DNA of 64,000 nt, taken from NCBI GenBank assembly GCA_965205995.1, contig OZ242200.1:4092001-4156000 (forward strand), in the 5' to 3' direction. This DNA comes from MPNO01 sp965205995. GTDB lineage: Bacteria > Pseudomonadota > Alphaproteobacteria > MPNO01. Shown one piece after another: positions 8,643 through 15,147 of this stretch (positions are counted from its first letter, which is position 1; each line of letters opens with the position of its first letter). The notes below the pieces were generated by a model. It ran no database searches. It was not told the DNA's origin and was given only the letters and a program-made list of their open reading frames with translations. Position numbers and translations under genes: made by a program.

Positions 8643-9602
8643 ATGAGCCTTTCCTTCCGCCCGGTGGGCGCCAACCTGGCCGCCGAGGTCACCGGCGTGG
8701 ACCTTTCCGCGCCGCTCGACGATGCGGTGCGCGACGCGATCCATGACGGGCTCGCCCGGCACCAGCTGCTGATCTTCCGCGACCAGGTCATCACCTCGGA
8801 CGACCTGATGGAATTCGGCACCCGCTTCGGCGAGCTCTCGGTCCACCCCTTCGCGCCGCATGTCGCGGACACCCCGGCGCTGATCCGGTTCGAGAACGAC
8901 GCCGAGACCCCGCCTTTCGGCACCGATGTCTGGCATTCCGACGAGACCTTCCGCGCCGCCCCGCCGATGGCGACCGCGCTTTGCGCCAAGACGGTGCCGG
9001 AAATCGGCGGCGACACCGTGTTCGCCTCGATGTCGGCCGCCTATGAGGGGTTGAGCGCGCGCACCAGGGCGTTCATCGACGGCTTGCAGGCGATCCACGA
9101 CATCAAGCCCTTCAAGGCTTTGTTCGACGACACGCCGGAGGACCGCAAGTCGCTCCAGCGCTTCGAGGAGATCTACCCGCCGACGGTCCATCCGGTGGTC
9201 CGCGTCCACCCGGTGACCGGCCGCAGGGTGCTCTACGTCAACCCGCAATTCACCATCCGCATCAAGGACATGGACGAGCGCGAGAGCGCCTCGCTGCTCG
9301 ACACGCTGTTCCACCGGGCGCTGGTCCCGGAATACCAGTACCGGCTGCACTGGCGCCCGCACACGCTGGCGATGTGGGACAACCGCTCGGTCCAGCACTA
9401 CGCCGTCCACGACTACTGGCCCGCGACGCGGATCATGGACCGGGTGACCGTCAAGGGCACAAGCCCGGTGGGCGTCGAGGCGGCCGACCCGGCGACCGTG
9501 CGAAGGCCCAAGACGCTGATCGCCGGCGCCGTCGCGCACGGCGCCCACAAGCCGCATCTGATCGAGGACGACATCCGCAAGGAGCCCGCCGCCGCCGGCT
9601 GA
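8643..9602 (+). CDS. TauD/TfdA family Fe(II)/2-oxoglutarate dioxygenase
   Basis: 319 residues. The facial triad is visible: H98 and D100 in WHSDETF, and H252 in WDNRSVQHYAVHDY; the 2-oxoglutarate-binding Arg lies just after, around residues 263-267. The family hydroxylates substrates such as taurine, 2,4-D or alkylsulfonates, with release of sulfite or phenol; the substrate here is unknown. It starts at ATG 8643 after CGAGGAGG, 44 bp behind the TRAP operon, which may import its substrate. Its last 212 codons are duplicated at 13160-13798, and a parS repeat follows the stop. Confidence 0.87.
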   Translation: MSLSFRPVGANLAAEVTGVDLSAPLDDAVRDAIHDGLARHQLLIFRDQVITSDDLMEFGTRFGELSVHPFAPHVADTPALIRFENDAETPPFGTDVWHSDETFRAAPPMATALCAKTVPEIGGDTVFASMSAAYEGLSARTRAFIDGLQAIHDIKPFKALFDDTPEDRKSLQRFEEIYPPTVHPVVRVHPVTGRRVLYVNPQFTIRIKDMDERESASLLDTLFHRALVPEYQYRLHWRPHTLAMWDNRSVQHYAVHDYWPATRIMDRVTVKGTSPVGVEAADPATVRRPKTLIAGAVAHGAHKPHLIEDDIRKEPAAAG

Positions 9603-9628
9603 GGCGCCGCTAATGTTTCACGTGAAAC
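8964..9628 (+). repeat. Left copy of 665-bp direct repeat (tauD 3' end)
   Basis: Matches 13160-13824 at a constant offset of 4196 bp. The encoded protein and the antisense frames are identical, and the only difference I found is one base inside the parS palindrome (9623 T against 13819 C). The two copies bound the ATPase island. Confidence 0.9.
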
Positions 9629-9738
9629 ATAGGACAGCATTGCTGCCTTATCCATCGCGTGAAGAACGCGCGGCAAGTCGTTGACGGATGTCTCTCGCGC
9701 GATCCGGTTCCGGAGCGGGACCGGGGTCCCCGGGGGAC
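9611..9738 (-). repeat. parS-bearing intergenic repeat, copy 2
   Basis: The inverse orientation of the 3120-3253 repeat. Reading away from the tauD stop, it shows TAA, the 18-bp palindrome, AGGACAGCATTGCTGCCTT, a TCGCGTGAAGA block, and a distal CCGGTTCCGGAGCGGG block. The remaining 9739-9887 before the ATPase stop holds nothing that I can identify. Confidence 0.8.
9614..9629. promoter_or_regulatory. Candidate parS site (ParB binding)
   Basis: TGTTTCACGTGAAACA, a second perfect copy of the parS consensus, 6.38 kb from the first. It begins 12 bp after the tauD stop codon. Confidence 0.75.
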
Positions 9739-9887
9739 AGAAACTGGTCCTATCATGATGTTCGGCAGAGGCGGACCGAGACTAGGGAGAAGGCATGGTT
9801 CCACGCTTCAGGGCGAACCCGGAAACCGCGGTCGAATAGCAGCCGGCGGACGCACTCTCCGAAGCAATGCAGCGACGCCCCGACTGT

Positions 9888-11345
9888 TCAGCGGGCCACC
9901 CTTACCCCGCCTTTTCTGCCCAAGCCATACCCTACCCTAAAGACATCGGGGATGTTGACCCGGTCGTCGCGCATCCGAAGAAAAACCCCCAACGACTCGA
10001 GGTCCGAGCGAACGCCCTGGGCTTGATCACGAATGTGTAGAGGCGGCAGCTTTACCGCATTCTGCTCCACATCCTCGGTCAGGTGATCAAGAACACGGTG
10101 TTCGCTCCACCGCTCCTCGATCTCCTCGAATTTGCAGGGAACGGTCATACCGCCGAGGCAGTTCAGAACCCGATCCACCCAAGGATAATCTTCCTGGAGT
10201 TCCAAAACCCGGGTTTCCGAAGCTGCCTGCACGCCGCGCTTGATGCTTTCATAGTGCAGGGTGAATTTGTGTTCCGGGTAACGCTCCGCCGTGTCCTCCG
10301 CTGCCGTTCGAAGCGCGCGAAGAAAAGAACGCGGGCTTACCCTTCCCGCCGTATCTCCCAGATGGTTCGGGATCCAGGTATACGGAAATCCCCTTCTGCG
10401 ATTCCGCCCCATGAATGGGCCGGAGATGTTATGGAACTTCTCTCGTTGCAAGTCGCCCTTCGAAATCACGCGCCGCGACACGGGGAACAGCCGTTTCTCC
10501 CCAACTTCGATGGGGTCCCAAGTGCTGCCCCCAATAAACCGCCGGAATTCCTCTCCGTACATTCCATTGACGAGGCTGTGCCAGAGCAAGCCATACAGTT
10601 CGGAAGCCGGCCAGCTCAATTCAACGGCGGAGGAAAGGACTTTCGATGCATCGGGAAAATCGGCTATCTGGGTTTCGTCGACCTGATCGGACCGCAAGAA
10701 CATCTTGACCCGCAGCCGCCGGTAGGATCGCATGTCGAGCGCTGTCTGCATCAAGCCGCGAATCAGCCGGTACATGTCCTTCCAGTCGTCCGAGCAACGG
10801 TCCAACGCATCGAACAGCAGCAAAAGATAAATTCCCTTTTCATCGAATTCGGTATCGCGAGCCAAGAACAGGCGCGCAATCGCTTCCGGCTCCTGATCGA
10901 CATAGTTCAGGCGCGCTTTCCATGTCTCCCCTTTCCGGATCGCGTGGTTGTCGCTTGCGAGTTGCCAGGCCTGAACCGTGCGCCAGATGGTTCTCGGCTC
11001 GGCCCCGGCTCGCAAAAGCTGCCTCAGCACATCCTTGTCCGGATAGTCGTCCGGCGCAGGTCTGACACCGAAACCTGTCCGCACCTCGGTGTCCTCGCTC
11101 AACGTAGAGTCTCGGTTCGCCCGATCGATGAGTTGACGAATTTCCGGTTGCTGGAGCGCACCCCACCAGAAGGTTTTTCCGGCACCGCGCATACCCGTGA
11201 CGAGCATGTTGTCCGGGTCCATCGCCTTCAAATGAGACGGGGGAAGGTACACCTGTGCGAGGTCGGGATTCTCGGCATGGCTGGTCCCTTCCGGCAATTT
11301 GGCAAGCGCAATTCGTGCTTGCTCGGCGTCGATCACACCGGTCAC
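9888..11345 (-). CDS. P-loop ATPase of an accessory island
   Basis: 485 residues from GTG 11345, which overlaps the TGA of the upstream ParA-like gene (GTGA) with GGAGG just before it. Walker A is GMRGAGKT at 51-58. The hydrophobic strand YLLLLFDALDR near 173-183 serves as Walker B with DxxD. The rest (KMFLRSDQVDE, a FPYTWIPNHLGDTAGRVSPRSFL segment, and a C-terminal helical part with a winged-helix-like VLNCLGGMTVPCKFEEIEERW) resembles uncharacterised P-loop ATPases found in genomic islands. There is no signal peptide. GC content is near 60 percent by eye, lower than the flanks, which suggests transfer. The function is not known; conflict or phage defence is a guess from context. Confidence 0.72.
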   Translation of the reverse strand: MTGVIDAEQARIALAKLPEGTSHAENPDLAQVYLPPSHLKAMDPDNMLVTGMRGAGKTFWWGALQQPEIRQLIDRANRDSTLSEDTEVRTGFGVRPAPDDYPDKDVLRQLLRAGAEPRTIWRTVQAWQLASDNHAIRKGETWKARLNYVDQEPEAIARLFLARDTEFDEKGIYLLLLFDALDRCSDDWKDMYRLIRGLMQTALDMRSYRRLRVKMFLRSDQVDETQIADFPDASKVLSSAVELSWPASELYGLLWHSLVNGMYGEEFRRFIGGSTWDPIEVGEKRLFPVSRRVISKGDLQREKFHNISGPFMGRNRRRGFPYTWIPNHLGDTAGRVSPRSFLRALRTAAEDTAERYPEHKFTLHYESIKRGVQAASETRVLELQEDYPWVDRVLNCLGGMTVPCKFEEIEERWSEHRVLDHLTEDVEQNAVKLPPLHIRDQAQGVRSDLESLGVFLRMRDDRVNIPDVFRVGYGLGRKGGVRVAR

Positions 11346-12643
11346 GATTTGCCTCCTTCGTCGCCCGCGTAAACGCGTTCGTTGAACGATTTCAGGAACT
11401 TCCCGTAGGCCGAGTTGACGGTTTCCTCGTCCAGGTCTTGCAGCGAGGCGCCCGCGGCGAAGCCAAGGTTCCAACCTATTTCCATCGGGTCGTGGGGCGC
11501 ATTTTCTTCGTCCAGATCGAACGAAAAATCTCCGATTGAGTCGCCCGCTGCATCCATTTCGTCGTATAGGTGATCCCGAAACAGATCCCATGCCTGCGCT
11601 CGGAAACCCTTAACATATTCTTCCCTGTCCGATACGGGCGTCAGCGCTGATACGACCGAAACACGCTCCCGGATACGTTCCGCCAGGCCTCTTTCGCGCC
11701 AATGGCGGAACAGAATGCCGTAGTCAGTCCAGGTACTTTCAGAACCGGTCGCGAATAACAATACCTCCGCATTCAAGTCGGTGACGGACGCGGCCGCAAT
11801 GTCGTGCAGGCCGTTGCGGCTCTCTAGCAAGACCACCGTCGGCCTGAACACGGTTTCCAGGTTGGCCAAAACACGTTCGAGGCGGCCCGTCCAAGGTTCA
11901 TCCGCCTTGTCCATATATACACGCCCCAGCTTGGCCAGATACTCCCCGGGATCGCGGCCGTGGGCGGGCGCCACGCGGACGTCGCCTTCGAAGATCTGCG
12001 CCCAGGCCGGTGCGGCGAGCATATCTTCAACCACTCGATCCCCCTGCCCGACCAAGTCCTCCACGAACCAGTCGGTCAAGCCGAATTTCGGTCTGCGTTC
12101 GGTCTCGAGCATCGCCGAAGACAGGCCGGGCGACTCCAGATCCATATCGACCGCCAGCACTCGTTCGCCCTTGCGCGCAAGATGCCAGGCCAGTACCGCG
12201 GCGGTCGTACTGCGCCCCACGCCACCCTTGACCGAATACAAGGTGACGCGTGGGATCCCGGCGTCTTCCACGGGATCCCCGACGGTCCACCAGCCACGCC
12301 CCGTCACCAAACGGTCGGCCAGGAACACGCGGGAACGGATCTCTTGAGCCGTATCGTCGAGAGTTTCCAGCAACGCATCGCCGACGAACAGCACGCCCTC
12401 GTCCGCAGGGTAGCCGCGCACACCCAGGGTCTCGCTCAAAGTGTTGGCAAGCCGCTCTAGCGCGCGACGGATATCCTGATTTTCTTCGAGTGTATCCGAC
12501 ACCGATATGCGCAGCTTGCCCAGAAGATCGCGTACAAGATAGAGGCGGCCGATCCCGTCCGGCACTGCCCCCGCTGCGAAACCTGCGATCGCTTCCTCGA
12601 CGCGCCGTCGCATGTCGTCGAAGGGGATAAAGTCGTCTCTCAC
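11342..12643 (-). CDS. ParA/MinD-like ATPase with variant KGGVGR motif
   Basis: 433 residues. An N-terminal helical region of about 130 residues precedes a ParA-type nucleotide domain. Its deviant Walker A reads VKGGVGRST (138-146), so the signature Lys139 is kept but the usual P-loop Lys is Arg144. The switch motif VDMDLESPG (165-173) is typical of ParA/MinD/CobQ proteins, and a LLFATGSEST segment follows. The C-terminus is acidic. The start is GTG 12643, overlapping the TGA of an upstream broken frame. It is coupled to the downstream ATPase by a 4-bp overlap. Proteins with KGGVGR in place of KGGVGK occur in island-borne operons; partner and target are unknown. Confidence 0.75.
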   Translation of the reverse strand: MRDDFIPFDDMRRRVEEAIAGFAAGAVPDGIGRLYLVRDLLGKLRISVSDTLEENQDIRRALERLANTLSETLGVRGYPADEGVLFVGDALLETLDDTAQEIRSRVFLADRLVTGRGWWTVGDPVEDAGIPRVTLYSVKGGVGRSTTAAVLAWHLARKGERVLAVDMDLESPGLSSAMLETERRPKFGLTDWFVEDLVGQGDRVVEDMLAAPAWAQIFEGDVRVAPAHGRDPGEYLAKLGRVYMDKADEPWTGRLERVLANLETVFRPTVVLLESRNGLHDIAAASVTDLNAEVLLFATGSESTWTDYGILFRHWRERGLAERIRERVSVVSALTPVSDREEYVKGFRAQAWDLFRDHLYDEMDAAGDSIGDFSFDLDEENAPHDPMEIGWNLGFAAGASLQDLDEETVNSAYGKFLKSFNERVYAGDEGGKS

Positions 12644-13061
12644 GGCTGGCCACCTTGAGTCGCGGATTGAAACATAGCACGAACCGCGAGGGCAGCGTCG
12701 CGATGCGGCGCCACGGATGCCTGCCCGAAATGGCCCTGGTATGCATAGCGCTGTCCGACGCGCCAGTCATGGAAGGGCGTGTCCGTCGGAAGCATGGACA
12801 GATGGGTGGCTCCTGTCCTCCCTTGGGCGAAGGTCACGAACGCCGGCCAGAGCCTGTCGCATGAAGCCGGTACAGCGGGTCGATAGCTTGCCCCTCGGAT
12901 TCGAGCACCGCTTTCAGGCCGCAGCTCAACCCGTAGAGATGGTCGGTCGCCCAGGCAGGGCATGCAAAAAGGCGTTCCGCGTCCTTCCAGTGACGGTCGT
13001 GCGCATCCCGTAATTCGAAAAGCCTGTCACCAAGAATCCCTTCGACGTAGTGCGTCCACCG
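12640..13061 (-). pseudogene. Remnant of third island gene, small helical (HEPN-like?) protein
   Basis: Two frames join into one protein-like reading. From about 13061 to 12864 it reads GDRLFELRDAHDRHWKDA, then LFACPAWATDHLYGL and SCGLKAVLESEG. From about 12862 to 12640 it reads DRLWPAFVTFAQGRTG, then FHDWRVGQRYAYQGHF. A missing base near 12855-12866 separates them, and the first frame otherwise stops at 12834. No normal start codon exists in the first frame. The TGA at 12640-12642 overlaps the GTG of the ParA-like gene, so it was once the first gene of the operon. The DxLYGLSxxxGLKA pattern and RDAHDRH recall small HEPN-like proteins; this is tentative. Confidence 0.55.
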
Positions 13062-13159
13062 TTACACCCCGTAAATCGTAAGCGAACGACCCTACAGTGA
13101 GAAGGCGTCCTGCCGGGTTCTCCCCGTCGTCTCTCGGAGGGGCGCCTTCCCCATCACGC

Positions 13160-13798
13160 CCGATGGCGACCGCGCTTTGCGCCAAGACGGTGCCGGAAAT
13201 CGGCGGCGACACCGTGTTCGCCTCGATGTCGGCCGCCTATGAGGGGTTGAGCGCGCGCACCAGGGCGTTCATCGACGGCTTGCAGGCGATCCACGACATC
13301 AAGCCCTTCAAGGCTTTGTTCGACGACACGCCGGAGGACCGCAAGTCGCTCCAGCGCTTCGAGGAGATCTACCCGCCGACGGTCCATCCGGTGGTCCGCG
13401 TCCACCCGGTGACCGGCCGCAGGGTGCTCTACGTCAACCCGCAATTCACCATCCGCATCAAGGACATGGACGAGCGCGAGAGCGCCTCGCTGCTCGACAC
13501 GCTGTTCCACCGGGCGCTGGTCCCGGAATACCAGTACCGGCTGCACTGGCGCCCGCACACGCTGGCGATGTGGGACAACCGCTCGGTCCAGCACTACGCC
13601 GTCCACGACTACTGGCCCGCGACGCGGATCATGGACCGGGTGACCGTCAAGGGCACAAGCCCGGTGGGCGTCGAGGCGGCCGACCCGGCGACCGTGCGAA
13701 GGCCCAAGACGCTGATCGCCGGCGCCGTCGCGCACGGCGCCCACAAGCCGCATCTGATCGAGGACGACATCCGCAAGGAGCCCGCCGCCGCCGGCTGA
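13160..13798 (+). pseudogene. Duplicated 3' fragment of the TauD-like dioxygenase gene
   Basis: Encodes residues 108-319 of the dioxygenase at 8643-9602 with identical protein sequence. It lacks the N-terminal third, including the H98/D100 iron ligands, so it cannot be an active enzyme. It has no native promoter or start. The in-frame codons upstream (from about 13097) come from unrelated island DNA. It forms the right border of the ATPase island. Confidence 0.9.
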
Positions 13799-13824
13799 GG
13801 CGCCGCTAATGTTTCACGCGAAAC
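13160..13824 (+). repeat. Right copy of 665-bp direct repeat
   Basis: The second copy of 8964-9628. It ends in a damaged palindrome TGTTTCACGCGAAACC (13810-13825), with two changes from parS. After it, TCCGGAACGGGACCGG (13832-13847) resembles the distal block of the parS repeat. This border therefore looks like the same repeat with its middle deleted. Confidence 0.85.
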
Positions 13825-14293
13825 CCGGGTCCGGAACGGGACCGGTTTCGTGTCTCCGGGGAGCCCGGCGGAACCGCTTCAGGGTCTCCCCGGGGCTGCG
13901 CGCTACGTCCGGCCATAGCGATGCACCTGGGCGAGAACGGATGCCGCCAGGGTCAAGCCCCGCCGCCCGCTTCGCGGCACCGCTGCGCGCGTTCATGTCT
14001 TTGAGGGCGGTCTTCGCGTAGTCCTGCCCCTGTCTGGCGGCGCGGCGGTACCATTTGACGGCTTCGGAAAAATCCGCGGCGACGCCCCAGCCCCGCTGAT
14101 ACATGACGCCGAGCTTGTTCTGAGCGTCCGGCTCCCTCATCTCGGCGTAGGGTCGAAACCCCTTGAGCGCGGCGCTGAAACTGCGGCGGTCGAATGCGGC
14201 CTGCGCCTCCTCCAGGGTTTGCGCCGAGGCCGAAAGCGGACCTGCCGCCGGCAGCAGCACCGCCGCAGCCAGTAGCAGCGTCCTCGCCGACAC
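13814..14293 (-). CDS. Sel1-repeat (TPR-like) secreted protein, 3' end probably altered
   Basis: From GTG 14293 it gives 159 residues. It begins with a signal peptide (a hydrophobic core of Leu/Ala, then PLSASAQ), then a helical DRRSFSAALKGFRPYA stretch and a Sel1 repeat containing NKLGVMYQRGWGVAADFSEA and VKWYRRAARQG. Sel1 proteins are periplasmic or membrane scaffolds for protein contacts. After MNARSGAAKRA the composition becomes Arg/Pro-rich and unlike the family. The frame ends inside the degenerate parS site at the island border, so the 3' end may have been replaced by the rearrangement. An upstream in-frame ATG at 14422 would lose the signal peptide position and is less likely. Confidence 0.6.
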   Translation of the reverse strand: MSARTLLLAAAVLLPAAGPLSASAQTLEEAQAAFDRRSFSAALKGFRPYAEMREPDAQNKLGVMYQRGWGVAADFSEAVKWYRRAARQGQDYAKTALKDMNARSGAAKRAAGLDPGGIRSRPGASLWPDVARSPGETLKRFRRAPRRHETGPVPDPGFA

Positions 14294-14530
14294 GCATGGC
14301 TTGGCGCCGAATTTCCACGATCGCCCGCGCCGCCGTAGCTTCAACCGCGTCTCCGGCGTTTTCCAACCGGCCAGGATTCCGATCCACGACGGATATGGGC
14401 ATGCCGATGGCGATTTCGCCATGTCTTCGCGGTGTTCCGCCCGTGCCGGACGATTTGCCGCAGCCCCTTGCGGCGCGGGGCGGGCGGCTCCGGTCGGTTC
14501 GACCGATGGGGTGCTGTCGCCGCCGAACCG

Positions 14531-15079
14531 CTATTCCGACCCCGGCCTGTAGAATCCCTGCGATTCCACCAGGAAGGCCCGGTTCAGCCGGGCGCGGTAG
14601 TTCTCCAGCGCCGCGGTTGCGGCGAGCTCGACGAGCTGGGCTTCGGAGAAGTGCTTCGCGGCCTCTTCATAGACCGCGTCGGTGACCTCCGCCGGCGTCG
14701 TCGTCATGCCCTCGGCGAAGGCGAAGGCGGCCTTCTCGGCGGCGCTGAACAATTCACTTTCGAACCAGGCGCCGATTGCTGCGATCTTCTCGTCGGTGCT
14801 TCCTGCGGCGCTGCTCCCGGCAGCGTTGGTGTCAATTCAGAACGGGCACCGGACGATCTGCGCGACCCGCACGCAGACCAGCGCGCGAAGCTCGGCCGGC
14901 AGCGTGCCGCTCTTCGCCGGCGCCCTGCCGAGGATGCGCCCCGCCTCCAGGATCGGCGGGCAGCGCGCCTGGATTCCGGCGGTGGTCATCGGCGTGTCGA
15001 AAGCGCGCGCGGCCGAATCGATCATCGGGCGCGCCTCCTCGGGGGCCTCTTCGCGGGCCAGCGGTTTGAGTCTCGGCAT
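14531..15079 (-). CDS. AhpD/CMD-family peroxidase-like protein with in-frame UGA (candidate selenoprotein)
   Basis: 182 residues if the TGA at 14837-14839 is read through. ATG 15079 is preceded by GGGAGA. Residues 1-80 read as the N-terminal half of the carboxymuconolactone decarboxylase/AhpD family, ending VAQIVRCPF. The next codon is TGA, then IDTNAAGSSA and a full C-terminal half (AWFESELFSAAEKAAFAFAEG, ENYRARLNRAFLVESQGF) in the same frame. In the family this motif is CxxC, so the TGA is at the second Cys (C78-P-F-U81). A 6-bp hairpin, CGCTGC with GCAGCG and loop CGGGA, starts 11 nt after the TGA, with 17 nt between TGA and loop; this fits a bacterial SECIS. The gene lies 68 bp behind a flavin amine oxidase, which would make peroxide. 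A plain nonsense mutation cannot be excluded. Confidence 0.65.
14810..14828 (-). promoter_or_regulatory. SECIS-like hairpin after in-frame UGA
   Basis: On the minus strand CGCTGC-CGGGA-GCAGCG forms a perfect 6-bp stem with a 5-nt G-containing loop. The loop starts 17 nt downstream of the TGA, within the spacing known for bacterial SECIS elements. It lies inside the coding sequence as bacterial SECIS do. The fold was judged by eye. Confidence 0.5.
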
Positions 15080-15147
15080 GGCGGTCTCCCCTGCGGATGG
15101 TGCGGGCGATTCTAGAGCCCATCCGGTCTTGACGGAACCGCGGCGCG

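Noticed and set aside
13097..13798. A 233-residue dioxygenase starting at 13097
   Set aside because: The first 22 codons are island DNA; the rest is the duplicated C-terminal fragment without the iron ligands, so I call it a pseudogene.
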